Below are positions 36,511 to 44,831 of a stretch of 64,000 nt of DNA, piece by piece; within the stretch, counting starts at the first letter, position 1, and each line of letters begins with the position of its first letter. A program made the translations under genes and the position numbers. Where the stretch lies: NCBI GenBank assembly GCA_046328715.1, contig JAXLWB010000001.1, forward strand, positions 62,001 through 126,000, read 5' to 3'. Under the pieces are notes generated by a model, which was not told the DNA's origin, did no database searches, and saw only the letters and a program-made list of their open reading frames with translations. The DNA comes from JAXLWB01 sp046328715. Lineage in GTDB: Bacteria; Chloroflexota; Anaerolineae; Caldilineales; Caldilineaceae.

Positions 36511-37338
36511 ATGAAACTGCTAATCTCTCGAACTGTAAGTGTAATCTTTCTGCTCTTCAGCTTCGTAACATTCTTTTCACTGCATACTCACGCTGCCGCA
36601 CTCAACATCATCAACGGTCAAGAAGTTCCCGCCGGTCAACAGCCTTGGATGGTCAGTATTGTCCAAGCAAAAATCGAAGATAACTATCTCGCTCAATTCT
36701 GTGGCGGCACGGTTGTTGCACCAGAATGGGTTCTCACTTCTGCACATTGCACACTGGATGAAAATGGTAAATTGTTTGAGGTAGCCGACCTGGCAATCCT
36801 GAGCGGCAGTCGCCAACTGAGTGCCGCTCATGGCGAACGAGTCCAGGTCGATCAGATTGTTCGCCACTGGGCCTATGACAACGCAGCTCATAGCAATGAT
36901 GTCGCTTTGTTGCACTTGAGCAAACCCGTGACAGTCACACCCATCAAGTTAAACCGCTCTTTACAAAATCCAACTGAAATATCTGCAACGATGGCTACAG
37001 TGGTTGGCTGGGGTGTGACCAGCGAAGGTCAAGGTGCCGATCTCCTACAGAGCACCCAACTGCCCCTGGTTGATCAACCTTCGTGCCAATCTTTCTACAA
37101 CAAGTACGGTCTGATGATTGATTCGAACACACTTTGTGCTGGGTACAAAAATGGCAACAGCGATGCTTGTGCCGGTGACAGTGGCGGTCCACTGCTGGTC
37201 TGGGATACAAAGAGCCTGAACTGGGTGCAAATTGGGATTGTCAGTTGGGGGGCCAGTTGTGCCCAACCCGGTGCCTACGGAGTTTACTCTCGTGTGGCGA
37301 GCTATATCGATTGGATCGATGCAGTGTTGAAGGGATAA
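36511..37338 (+). CDS. secreted trypsin-like serine protease (S1A)
   Basis: 275 residues. A signal peptide spans about 1-29. The catalytic triad is His79 (LTSAHC), Asp130 (NDVALLHL) and Ser224 (GDSGGP). Asp218, six residues before the catalytic Ser, fills the S1 pocket position that gives trypsin-like cleavage after Lys/Arg. The mature N-terminus would be IINGQEVP, starting near Ile33, matching the conserved I-V-G-G activation end, so very little propeptide remains. Three Cys pairs fit the usual disulfides. It lies directly after the surface proteins on the same strand with a 165-base gap and could process them. Confidence 0.93.
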   Translation: MKLLISRTVSVIFLLFSFVTFFSLHTHAAALNIINGQEVPAGQQPWMVSIVQAKIEDNYLAQFCGGTVVAPEWVLTSAHCTLDENGKLFEVADLAILSGSRQLSAAHGERVQVDQIVRHWAYDNAAHSNDVALLHLSKPVTVTPIKLNRSLQNPTEISATMATVVGWGVTSEGQGADLLQSTQLPLVDQPSCQSFYNKYGLMIDSNTLCAGYKNGNSDACAGDSGGPLLVWDTKSLNWVQIGIVSWGASCAQPGAYGVYSRVASYIDWIDAVLKG

Positions 37339-37347
37339 GGAAATCGG

Positions 37348-37878
37348 CTAGCGAGGCGTCAAGTGAGTACAAACCTCTGCAAAGACAGCCTCCTGCGACT
37401 GCGTAGCATCAACTCGAATTGCCTCAGGAAACTCATTCTCGTTCAGATAGTCCCATTTCCATTTGTGACTATGAAGAACCTCAGTCGTGACTTCAACTTG
37501 GTTCGGATGGTCTGTTCTAGTTGCTACACGCGATAAACAGAGTTCATAAGGGCAGTCAAGCAAAAGGATTGTAATCTCCACACCTGGCAGTGACGTACGC
37601 AGTTTTTCAACGTTTTTCCACGTTTGTTCGCGCCCCATATTCTGATCGAGAATCAGGCTGCAATTGTTCTGCAGATGAATCAGTGCAAGTGAGAAGAAGA
37701 GGTCGAAACTGATGCCGTAGGCCTCATGGCTGGCTCCATGAAAGTCCTTCGAACTTTGGACGCTCCGTGCAAGCGCATCGATCTCATAGACTGGCATCGA
37801 AAAGGTATTACCAAGTCGGCGCGCTAAGGTACTCTTCCCTGCACCCGCGAAACCGCCGACAATGATCAGCCTCGCCAT
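37348..37878 (-). CDS. P-loop NTPase/kinase (AAA_33 type)
   Basis: 176 residues. Walker A is GGFAGAGKST near residues 8-17. A DALAR acidic segment follows, and SLILDQNMG fits a Walker B-like strand. The length and order resemble small-molecule or zeta-toxin-like kinases of the AAA_33 group. No antitoxin is adjacent, so a toxin role is not supported. Its ATG comes one base after the stop of the thioesterase gene, so they are coupled. Last gene of the reverse operon. Confidence 0.82.
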   Translation of the reverse strand: MARLIIVGGFAGAGKSTLARRLGNTFSMPVYEIDALARSVQSSKDFHGASHEAYGISFDLFFSLALIHLQNNCSLILDQNMGREQTWKNVEKLRTSLPGVEITILLLDCPYELCLSRVATRTDHPNQVEVTTEVLHSHKWKWDYLNENEFPEAIRVDATQSQEAVFAEVCTHLTPR

Positions 37879-37879
37879 C

Positions 37880-38368
37880 TCACTGCGCCTCCTGAAAGCG
37901 ACTCATCTCCTCTTCGATCCCTTTGCGCAGTACCATGAGTTGTTGAGCATAGGCTTCCAGTCTGCGATCTTCCTCAGTCTGGGCTTGCCAGGCTGGAATG
38001 GGTGTGGGCTTGCCTCCGCCATCTACAGCTACGAAAATAATGATGCAATGGGTAGTTTTGCGCCGCGCAGTCACTTTGGGATCGCCAGCCCAAACATCGA
38101 CGGCGATGTGCATACTGGTAGTGCCTGTGTAGATAAGTTTGGCCTGTACCTCAACCAGATCGCCGATCAGGATTGGCTGGAAGAAGCGAATCCCACCTAC
38201 GTAGATTGTGACACAATATTGTCCACTCCAACCGACGGCGCAGGTGTAACCCGCCTGGTCGATCCATTTCATCACCGTGCCGCCGTGTACTTTGCCGCCA
38301 AAGTTAATCTCGCTGGGTTCAGCCAGAAAGCGCAGGGTGATCGAACGTTGCCGGTTGGTTGAATTCAT
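37880..38368 (-). CDS. acyl-CoA thioesterase (hotdog fold, YciA/BACH-like)
   Basis: 162 residues. INFGGKVHGGTVMKWIDQAG carries the hotdog helix with the conserved Asp (WIDQAG) used by this acyl-CoA hydrolase family. The later VEVQAKLIYTGTTSMHIAVD is the typical beta-strand block. It should hydrolyse acyl-CoA to free acid and CoA in the cytoplasm; chain length cannot be read. It begins 9 bases after the DUF1349 gene and is coupled to the kinase behind it. Confidence 0.88.
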   Translation of the reverse strand: MNSTNRQRSITLRFLAEPSEINFGGKVHGGTVMKWIDQAGYTCAVGWSGQYCVTIYVGGIRFFQPILIGDLVEVQAKLIYTGTTSMHIAVDVWAGDPKVTARRKTTHCIIIFVAVDGGGKPTPIPAWQAQTEEDRRLEAYAQQLMVLRKGIEEEMSRFQEAQ

Positions 38369-38377
38369 GGAACTTTT

Positions 38378-38977
38378 CTACTCACTTTCCCACTGACTTT
38401 CACCAATCCCAATATCGTTGAAGGTACAGGTAAAGCGTTCCCCAATTGGGCTACAGGCATAGACGCCGATCTGCAGCGTGGGCGGGCACTGATGAAGATG
38501 GGCGATACGCATTTGGTTCCAATGCTCGCCGTCGGTGGAATATTCGATGCGAAAGTCACTGCCGCGGCGACTGATGCGATAGCTCATCGCTTGCATCCAC
38601 GAGGGAACATTCTGTGTGGCCCAATCCGAAAAGCCAAGATTGGTGACGACTGAGCCTAATCGGCTGTGCTCGCTATCCTCATACTCGATCGAGCACTTGA
38701 TCCAGTTTTCGCTATCCACCCGAATCATGAGTCCACATTGGTCGTATTGGGAAACAGGACTAAACTCGACACTGCTCTCAAGCGTAAAATCGCCTGTAAC
38801 GGCGGTCAACAGACAATGCCCATCGTCGCGGCGGAATCCGTAATGAGTGCGCTGCCAAAAATCAGTTTGAGCACGAGTGGTGATAGTAAGACCTGCATTA
38901 CAAGTGTAGCGTAACGGCTCATTGAACCAAAAATAGCCTTCTGGCAAGCTTTGTGTCGTGAATTTGATCTTCTGCAT
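38378..38977 (-). CDS. DUF1349 (concanavalin-like) domain protein
   Basis: 199 residues starting MQKIKFTTQSLPEGYFWFNE. The sequence, with DFTLESSVEFSPVSQYDQCG and VYACSPIGERFTCTF, matches DUF1349, a beta-sandwich family related to concanavalin-A-like lectins and glucanases. No signal peptide, so it is cytoplasmic. AAGG before the ATG at 38977 supports this start over a longer frame through the hairpin repeat. Members of this family sit near carbohydrate genes; the exact role is unknown. Confidence 0.82.
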   Translation of the reverse strand: MQKIKFTTQSLPEGYFWFNEPLRYTCNAGLTITTRAQTDFWQRTHYGFRRDDGHCLLTAVTGDFTLESSVEFSPVSQYDQCGLMIRVDSENWIKCSIEYEDSEHSRLGSVVTNLGFSDWATQNVPSWMQAMSYRISRRGSDFRIEYSTDGEHWNQMRIAHLHQCPPTLQIGVYACSPIGERFTCTFNDIGIGESQWESE

Positions 38978-38992
38978 AGGTGCAACCTTGTC

Positions 38993-39078
38993 TTGAAAAT
39001 GCAGGTAGCAAAATAGCAGGTGGCAGAGTGATATTGTTACTTTGCCGCTCTGCAACCTGCGACCTGCTACTTTCAAAT
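38993..39078. repeat. stuttered hairpin overlapping the ceramidase-like stop codon
   Basis: The left arm TTGAAAATGCAGGTAGC plus AGCAGGTGGCAGAG pairs with the right arm GCTCTGCAACCTGCGACCTG plus CTACTTTCAA. The outer TTTCAA overlaps the TGA stop (39073-39075) of the reverse-strand ceramidase-like gene. The word is GCAGGT. Confidence 0.75.
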
Positions 39079-40509
39079 GAGCAACTCAATCTGCTCCGCA
39101 ATTGCGTCGATCAAGCGCTCCAAACAACCTGCCGCTAGAATTGACGGTTCTTCCTGGTACAAGCCCTTGCCGTACAACTCCTTTGGAAGCAAGTAAGCAA
39201 CCGGCATATCTCCGGCCAAAGGTGAAACGACAATGGAAAACTGCGGAAAACGACGACGCAGTTCGGTTTGTAGTAGGTTATATGGTTCACCGCCAGTGGT
39301 GATCCACAGCGCGTCACCAAAGCGGTGGATGGTGAAGTGGAATGGGTAAGTATCGGCTGCTGGCAGGCGGGTGACACGAGAAATCCAGCGACGGGCACGT
39401 TCGGCACGCGCCCCGAAATTGCGCGCTGCAATCACATCGCCTCGTTGGTCGGCTTCATGCTGCTGCGTCATCCAATCTTCGACTTCGGCTTCCAGTGCTT
39501 CCACGGTTGGGCGTGGTTTTTGCTGTAGATGAACGGTGTAGGTGTCGCCAGTGAAGATTTGCGCCCGTGCTGCATGTTCCTCCGTGAACGGTTGCGATTT
39601 CCAGGTTCCCAACGTTGCGCCAGAAACTACTGGACCAGCATAGGCAAAGTCGGTGGCGGCCGCATTCATTGACGCCAGTGCAGAGAGCGCAGCATAGCCC
39701 AGTTGAAGTCCATTGGCGTCGGCGACCGTGGTTGAGCCTTGGTGGCCACGTACGCCGCCCAATTCGCCACACATGCCCAGGGCAAAGACACAAGTCGCTC
39801 CGGTTGCCTGCTCGACAACCTCCCGCATCGCACCCACATAGTCCGGGCTGATCAACGTGTTCTCCCAAGCTAGATTGGTGGGGTGACAGGCGTAATTGAC
39901 CAGTACTGCCGTGATCTTGCCGCTGAGGTCACTCATACGAGCGACAAGCACGGTGTCATCAGCGGGGGCGTCGGGATTATAGCCGCAGGCAAAGATACCA
40001 TTGGTGTCGTCCCAGTAGTCACGGTTGGCAGCCATGTTGCAACGTCCATGGGCGTAGGTGATGACAGTCTCTTGCAGATTGGCGATTGCCTCGCCGGTTG
40101 TCTGCGCCATCTTTTCGTATAGCTCTTGTAGGTAAGGCTCAATCATGTCACCGCCAGGGAAGTGGATGCGGTCAGGCGAGGTGTTACCCGCGGCGTGACT
40201 GTGCGAGTGGGTGATGATGATTCGTCCACTATCGACGCCACTGGCCTGGCTGGCTCGTTCAAGCAACGTCTGTTGCTGTGCTGCTTCTAAGCCGATGTGG
40301 TCGAGTTGGATGCGCAGAAGGGGCTTGCCGCCACTTAGTGGGGCAAAGGCCATCGCCTCACCGGTTAGGGGGCGGTGAATGCCCGTGGCTTGATGATGGC
40401 GTGCCGCACCCCACATCGGGTGGTACATGCCAACTGGTGGCGTGATGTCGGCACGAGCCACGCCAAAACGGAGATGGGAAGTTGGGGTTGGAACAAGAGT
40501 TGTGCTCAT
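39073..40509 (-). CDS. neutral ceramidase-like protein (N-terminal domain family)
   Basis: 478 residues. The segment FGVARADITPPVG (about 15-27) and the His-rich ITHSHSHAAGNTSP (about 99-112) match the neutral/alkaline ceramidase family, where such His residues bind zinc. Unlike eukaryotic and Pseudomonas ceramidases it has no signal peptide and lacks the C-terminal Ig-like domain, so it may act on another amide or ester in the cytoplasm. Its ATG overlaps the stop of the upstream DapA-family gene (ATGA, 40506-40509). Confidence 0.85.
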   Translation of the reverse strand: MSTTLVPTPTSHLRFGVARADITPPVGMYHPMWGAARHHQATGIHRPLTGEAMAFAPLSGGKPLLRIQLDHIGLEAAQQQTLLERASQASGVDSGRIIITHSHSHAAGNTSPDRIHFPGGDMIEPYLQELYEKMAQTTGEAIANLQETVITYAHGRCNMAANRDYWDDTNGIFACGYNPDAPADDTVLVARMSDLSGKITAVLVNYACHPTNLAWENTLISPDYVGAMREVVEQATGATCVFALGMCGELGGVRGHQGSTTVADANGLQLGYAALSALASMNAAATDFAYAGPVVSGATLGTWKSQPFTEEHAARAQIFTGDTYTVHLQQKPRPTVEALEAEVEDWMTQQHEADQRGDVIAARNFGARAERARRWISRVTRLPAADTYPFHFTIHRFGDALWITTGGEPYNLLQTELRRRFPQFSIVVSPLAGDMPVAYLLPKELYGKGLYQEEPSILAAGCLERLIDAIAEQIELLI

Positions 40510-41405
40510 AGTGAATATAATCCCTCGACATCCTTTAAAATTGTATGCAATTCCTGCCGATCTTCCTCTTCTAGATACGCCCCTGGTACACGCGAAAGAT
40601 TGGTGGCAATGACACCTCGACGGAGCAATACTTCCTTATAGACAGCAATGCCGTAAAGCCGTTCGTAGTTGATCAAAGGTAGTAACTGGTTGAAGAGTAG
40701 CCGCGCCCCTGGTTCATCACCAGCTTCCAATTTTTTCCAGATCGCAGCGTGGACATCGGTCACCTGGCAGGCGGGCATGTTGCCGCAGGCACCGCGTCGC
40801 CATTCGTCGATCATGTAGATGCCGCCTTGGCCGCCGAAGACTCCTTTGCAGGTTGCCCCTGCCGCTTTGATCGTAGCACTCAATTGGCGGGGTTCGGGCA
40901 GGGTTTCCTCTTTGATGTACTGAACTTGGGGCAACTCCTGACACATGCGCGTTAGCAACGACGCTGCCATCGGCGTACCTAACGGCGGACCATAGTTTTG
41001 AATACAGACGGGAATCTCCAGCGCGTTGGAAAGCGCCTGATAGTAGGCGTAACAACCCTCGGCGTTGGGGTGGAGCACGTGGGGCGGCATCGCCATCACG
41101 CCATCAGCACCTGCTTGCTGGGCGAAACGGCTCAGTTCGAGCGCAGGCAGGGTATGGCCCGAGGTGGTTGCGGCGACCACAGGAATCTGACCAGCCGCTT
41201 CAGAGACAACAATCTCAATCCAGCGTTTGCGTTCATCATCCGAAAGGGTGGCAAACTCGCTCGCATTGGCGGGACCGACTAGGCCATCTGCACCTGCATC
41301 AATCGAAAAGCGCACAATCTTGCGTAAACTCGTTTCATCAAGCTCATAAGAATCAGTGAAGGGGGTAACGACGATGACAAAAATACCTCGCCACGGCTGT
41401 GCCAT
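40506..41405 (-). CDS. dihydrodipicolinate synthase family protein (DapA/NanA-like aldolase)
   Basis: 299 residues. A class I aldolase TIM barrel with Schiff-base Lys165 (VQYIKEETLP) and Tyr138 (QNYGPP). The usual G-x-x-GE motif reads GLVGPANASEFATLS, differing from true DapA, so lysine synthesis is unlikely. Sugar-acid or sialic-acid-like aldol cleavage is more likely. The ATG at 41405 has AAAAGGAAA upstream. First gene of the reverse operon with the ceramidase-like gene. Head-to-head with the sugar isomerase across a stuttered hairpin. Confidence 0.88.
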   Translation of the reverse strand: MAQPWRGIFVIVVTPFTDSYELDETSLRKIVRFSIDAGADGLVGPANASEFATLSDDERKRWIEIVVSEAAGQIPVVAATTSGHTLPALELSRFAQQAGADGVMAMPPHVLHPNAEGCYAYYQALSNALEIPVCIQNYGPPLGTPMAASLLTRMCQELPQVQYIKEETLPEPRQLSATIKAAGATCKGVFGGQGGIYMIDEWRRGACGNMPACQVTDVHAAIWKKLEAGDEPGARLLFNQLLPLINYERLYGIAVYKEVLLRRGVIATNLSRVPGAYLEEEDRQELHTILKDVEGLYSL

Positions 41406-41469
41406 AATGATTTCCTTTTCAAGTTGAGTGAGGATATACTTCCATTCTAGCATAAATCACGTCAATTCA

Positions 41470-41577
41470 GTACACAGAGAACACAAGAGGAGACACGGAG
41501 CGCACAGAGTGGGCAAAGAGAAATCCCTCCCCCTCCTCAGTGTTCTCAGTGCCTTCTCTGTGCGCTCTGTGTAGTGC
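41470..41577. repeat. stuttered hairpin (ACACAGAGA word)
   Basis: The left arm TACACAGAGAACACAAGAGG plus AGACACGGAGCGCACAGAG pairs with the right arm CTCAGTGTTCTCAGTGCC plus TTCTCTGTGCGCTCTGTGTA. It sits between two divergent genes and ends about 13 bases before the ribosome binding site of the isomerase gene. Confidence 0.8.
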
Positions 41578-41599
41578 ATTTCCACAAAGGAGACCATTG

Positions 41600-42406
41600 A
41601 TGTCTTTCAAACTCGCGTTTAGCACAATTCGGTGGCGCAAGCCAGACTTGGAGGCCGGGTTGGCAGAGTTAAAGCAAGTAGGCTGGGATGGTTGGGAAGC
41701 CCGGCTACCCTTGGATTGGCTGGGTACGCCCAAACGTGTACGTCGCGTCTGCGCCGACGCTGGGATGCCGATGGCGGTCTACACAGCCAGTGGCACACCT
41801 GATAACCGTGACACGGCGAACATTGAGGAAAATAAGCGGCGGATGGAGTTTGCTGCTGAGGTTGGCTGCGACTGTTTTATGTTTATGAATGGCAACAAGC
41901 CCGAAGGCCGTGCTGTGACCCATGATGATCTGCGTGCTGCGGCGGAAGGTGCCGAGATGTGGGCCGAATTCGCCCAGCTGCTGGGGCTGGAGTTGAGCTA
42001 TCACATTCACACCAATCTGCTGGTAGACTCGATTGAAGATTGGCGCTATTACATGAGCTTGCTCAAAACCGCCAAACTCTGTATCGATGTTTCTCATGCC
42101 GAACTGTGGGGTTATGACGGTGCCCAATCGCTGATCGACTTCCGCGATCAACTCAACTACGTCCACCTCCAAGATTACTCCTCCTGCACCCGTCGCCAAG
42201 ATGGCTACTTTTTGCCCGTCTGGGTTGACGTGGGGCAGGCACAGAAGGTCGATTTCGTCGCCTGTCGCAAAGCACTCGAAGAGATCAGTTACAACCGCTG
42301 GGTCACCTGTGTGCCAGGCGAGCCGATCCCCGGTGCGGATGATCCACTCAGCGAGGCACAACGGAGTAGGCGGATGGTGGAGTTTGCGCGCGGGATTGGA
42401 TACTGA
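41600..42406 (+). CDS. sugar phosphate isomerase/epimerase (xylose isomerase-like TIM barrel)
   Basis: 268 residues. Conserved acidic/His metal ligands appear in strands such as YHIHTNLL, CIDVSHAEL, NYVHLQDY and CVPGEP, as in AP-endonuclease-2/xylose-isomerase-like barrels. It should isomerise or epimerise a sugar or inositol-like compound with a divalent metal. AAAGGAGA before the ATG supports the start. It faces the DapA-family gene and is followed by a convergent dehydrogenase gene, suggesting one sugar-breakdown locus. Confidence 0.85.
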   Translation: MSFKLAFSTIRWRKPDLEAGLAELKQVGWDGWEARLPLDWLGTPKRVRRVCADAGMPMAVYTASGTPDNRDTANIEENKRRMEFAAEVGCDCFMFMNGNKPEGRAVTHDDLRAAAEGAEMWAEFAQLLGLELSYHIHTNLLVDSIEDWRYYMSLLKTAKLCIDVSHAELWGYDGAQSLIDFRDQLNYVHLQDYSSCTRRQDGYFLPVWVDVGQAQKVDFVACRKALEEISYNRWVTCVPGEPIPGADDPLSEAQRSRRMVEFARGIGY

Positions 42407-42411
42407 AAGAT

Positions 42412-42492
42412 AGACAAGAAGACAGGAAGACAAGAAGACAAGAAGACAAGAAGATAATGAACTTGTGTATTTTCTTCCTGTCTTCTTGTCTG
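42412..42492. repeat. stuttered hairpin with short tandem repeats (GACAAGAA word)
   Basis: The left arm has about five near-tandem copies of AGACAAGA within 42412-42455. The right arm is TTTTCTTCCTGTCTTCTTGT. It fills the convergent gap; the arm starts 5 bases after the isomerase stop. Confidence 0.85.
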
Positions 42493-42493
42493 C

Positions 42494-43447
42494 TTAATAT
42501 CCCTTCCGTTTGTCGATCACATTCACTGGCTTCTCGCCCTGGAAGTAACGTTCCAGATTTTTCATAAAGAACTCGAAGATCAGGCGCGGGCGGTGTTGTG
42601 ATGCGCCAGCACGATGTGGCGTAAGGATCAGGTTGGGTGTCTCCCAGAGGGGACTGTCTTCGGCTAGTGGTTCCTTTTCTGTTACATCGATACCGGCGCC
42701 AGCGATCTGGCCTTTGTGCAGCGCCTGGCTGAGCGCAGGTTCGTCGATAATACCGCCACGGGTAACGTTGATCAGATAGGCGGTGGGCTTCATCTGTGCC
42801 AACTCTTCTGTGCTGATCAAATGATAAGTCTCTTTGGTCAGTGGACAGGCCATCATTACCACGTCGGCGCGGCGCAGCAGACTGTGCAGATTTTCTTTCG
42901 TATTGGGCTTTAACTCGGCCACCCAGTCTGGCTTTTCGGTACGCACGGGGTCAATAGCAATGATCGGCATATTGTAGCCGAGCGAACGTTTGCCGATTTC
43001 CACGCCAAAGCCGCCAAAACCAACCAGTCCCAAGGTCATACCCGCCAACTCAATATTCGACCCGCCACCCCAATGTTTACGTTTCTGATTATCCCAAGAG
43101 GTGGTGATGCCACGTGTCAATGCCAGCAACAACGCCCAGGCATGTTCGCCGCCTTGACTCGCATACAAGCCAGCCACGTTGCTGATGGCCACTTCATCGC
43201 GTTCAATGATTTCGGGAAAGAGAAACTTGTCCATCCCGGCACTAAAGGTCTGGATCCAGCGCAGATTGGGCGCCGCGGCGCAAACCTTCGGCTTGAACCA
43301 GCCAAGAATCACCTCGACTTGCGGTGCGATCTCTTCAGCTTCATCATCGTCGTTGGTGTGGAAGGCTTCGTGCCTGTAGCGTGCAGCAAGGGCTTTGAAG
43401 TCGGCGATCTGATCGTCGGTGAAGGGGTATTGGATCAGGATTTTCAT
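42494..43447 (-). CDS. D-isomer-specific 2-hydroxyacid dehydrogenase
   Basis: 317 residues. The NAD-binding motif is GFGGFG (about 144-149). The catalytic Arg is in INVTRGGIIDE, Glu in DVTEKEPL and His in LTPHRAG. It oxidises or reduces a D-2-hydroxyacid with NAD(P)H. No ACT or regulatory domain is present, so it is not a typical SerA. The region after the NAD fold motif lacks a clear acidic residue, so NADP cannot be excluded. It converges with the isomerase gene. Confidence 0.9.
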   Translation of the reverse strand: MKILIQYPFTDDQIADFKALAARYRHEAFHTNDDDEAEEIAPQVEVILGWFKPKVCAAAPNLRWIQTFSAGMDKFLFPEIIERDEVAISNVAGLYASQGGEHAWALLLALTRGITTSWDNQKRKHWGGGSNIELAGMTLGLVGFGGFGVEIGKRSLGYNMPIIAIDPVRTEKPDWVAELKPNTKENLHSLLRRADVVMMACPLTKETYHLISTEELAQMKPTAYLINVTRGGIIDEPALSQALHKGQIAGAGIDVTEKEPLAEDSPLWETPNLILTPHRAGASQHRPRLIFEFFMKNLERYFQGEKPVNVIDKRKGY

Positions 43448-43590
43448 GGGAACTCCTTGGGATCTGGGTTTTCAATGGGATATCAAACCGCAAAGAGAGG
43501 AGCGGTTATACCGTAGGAGTTTACCATTGATATGAGCGAGGAAGAAATAGGTCGGCATAGTTTGTGGAAGCCGTATTTTTGGTTGTTGCG

Positions 43591-43619
43591 CTGTCAGGTC
43601 GAATCAGTTTTGTTATAAT
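43591..43619 (+). promoter_or_regulatory. sigma-70-type promoter for the DUF5678-like/protease pair
   Basis: CTGTCA at 43591-43596, a 17-base spacer and a perfect TATAAT at 43614-43619, about 65 bases before the ATG at 43684. Confidence 0.55.
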
Positions 43620-43683
43620 TTCGTAGCAGGAGATTGTAAGTATTGTTGCCGGATCAACTCACTATCTGCTATCATATTGTTTT

Positions 43684-44049
43684 ATGTATACCATAACCAT
43701 TCGTGATCAGACCGCTCGCCAATTGACAAAAGTTGCTGATGAACAAGCTACCTCGCCCGAGGAATTGGTGGAAAAGGCAATCCGGGACCTTTTGCGTGCT
43801 GAAGCGGGGCGCATTCTAGAACGGGAACTCAACGTTTATCGCTCCTTGCACGCTGAGCTTCTTCTTGCGTATCCAGAACAGTACGTTGCCATTCATCACG
43901 GTAAATTGATTGATCATGACGTTGATCAACTTGCGCTCTATTTGCGTATTGATGAGCGATACCCAGATGAAGTGATTTTGATCAAACAAGTTCGCCCGAC
44001 TGTAGAAGAAGTCTACACCATCCGTTCCCCGCATGTCACCGCTGAATAA
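43684..44049 (+). CDS. ribbon-helix-helix-like / DUF5678-like protein
   Basis: 121 residues. The first 40 residues (MYTITIRDQTARQLTKVADE then TSPEELVEKAIRDLLR) have the strand-helix-helix layout of a ribbon-helix-helix domain, as in antitoxin-like proteins. The rest (YPEQYVAIHHGKLIDHDVDQ) resembles DUF5678. DNA binding is inferred from the N-terminus only. It overlaps the next gene by 17 bases, so the pair is coupled. Confidence 0.75.
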   Translation: MYTITIRDQTARQLTKVADEQATSPEELVEKAIRDLLRAEAGRILERELNVYRSLHAELLLAYPEQYVAIHHGKLIDHDVDQLALYLRIDERYPDEVILIKQVRPTVEEVYTIRSPHVTAE

Positions 44050-44437
44050 TCGAACCTTTTCTTTTCCGTATAGCACTGATTATGATCCGTCAATGCCTGT
44101 CATTGAAGTAGGCGTGAGTCTGCCCAAGTACAATACGGCAGAAGTTACAATCACAGCCTTACTTGACTCTGGCTCAGATGGCACGCTCCTTCCGGTCGAT
44201 CTACTTGAGTCGATTGGCGCAAAGCCGATTGGACCAGCTCGCATCCGGGGATTGTGGAGTAGTAGTCGATCTGCAAGTATGTATCTGGTTAAGCTCTATG
44301 TCGGCCCTCATCAGCTTTTCGCAGTTCGTGTGGCTGGCATCGAATCTAAAGACGAACCGATTCTTGGCCGCAACGTGCTTAACCAGATGGTTATTAACCA
44401 CAATGGTCTGGCTGGTATGGTTGAAATAGTAGGTTAA
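44033..44437 (+). CDS. retropepsin-like aspartyl protease family protein
   Basis: 134 residues. ALLDSGSDGTLLP (about 42-54) carries the aspartyl protease D-S/T-G signature and the following block (RIRGLWSS, PILGRNVLNQ) fits retropepsin-like folds that work as dimers. Ser at position 2 of DSG and the later ILGR are typical of bacterial members. Substrate unknown; the coupled upstream gene is the likely partner or target. Confidence 0.8.
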   Translation: MSPLNNRTFSFPYSTDYDPSMPVIEVGVSLPKYNTAEVTITALLDSGSDGTLLPVDLLESIGAKPIGPARIRGLWSSSRSASMYLVKLYVGPHQLFAVRVAGIESKDEPILGRNVLNQMVINHNGLAGMVEIVG

Positions 44438-44446
44438 AGCTTCTCT

Positions 44447-44821
44447 TTACACCCCTCGCTGATCAATATCTCCCTCGTACGTCAACGCCTGTTTGCCCCG
44501 CTCGCCCGTACGGATGCGCACGACGTCGGCGATGTCGTAGACAAAGATCAGGCCGTCACCCGCTCGTCCAGTGTTGGCGACTTTGCGGATGGCCTCAATC
44601 GTCTTCTCCACGTTGTGATCGCTCAGTACGATGTTGAGTTGGATGCGCGGCAGCAGATCAATTTGATAGCTGCCAACGCGACCTGCCAACTCCACCCCGC
44701 CTTGTCGACCATGTCCACGTACCTCAAAGATGTTCATGCCGACAATGCCAATTTCTTTCAGTGCGTCCATTACAGCATCAAGCCGCTCTTCGCGGATAAT
44801 TGCTTCGATTTTTTGAGTCAT
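44447..44821 (-). CDS. glnB: nitrogen regulatory protein PII (first copy)
   Basis: 124 residues, a trimeric PII sensor of ATP/ADP and 2-oxoglutarate. The T-loop reads RGHGRQGGVELAGRVGSY. Gln40 and Tyr52 align with Gln39 and the uridylylated Tyr51 of E. coli GlnB, but the position of E. coli Lys58 is Arg59 (LPRIQL). The B- and C-loops (TGRAGDGLIFV, RIRTGERG) are conserved. The start at 44821 has GAGGAAA upstream. It lies downstream of the amt gene on the same strand, the usual amtB-glnK pairing (here amt first), separated by a hairpin. It probably blocks that transporter when nitrogen is plentiful. Confidence 0.93.
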   Translation of the reverse strand: MTQKIEAIIREERLDAVMDALKEIGIVGMNIFEVRGHGRQGGVELAGRVGSYQIDLLPRIQLNIVLSDHNVEKTIEAIRKVANTGRAGDGLIFVYDIADVVRIRTGERGKQALTYEGDIDQRGV

Positions 44822-44831
44822 AAGTTTCCTC

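Noticed and set aside
37348..37878. P-loop kinase as a zeta-type toxin
   Set aside because: The Walker A motif is compatible, but no antitoxin gene is adjacent and the gene is coupled to a thioesterase.
40506..41405. True dapA for lysine biosynthesis
   Set aside because: The substrate motif differs from DapA and the gene context is sugar-breakdown-like.
42412..42492. Possible CRISPR-like short repeats
   Set aside because: The unit (about 10 bases) is too short, has no spacers and forms a hairpin; no cas genes are nearby.
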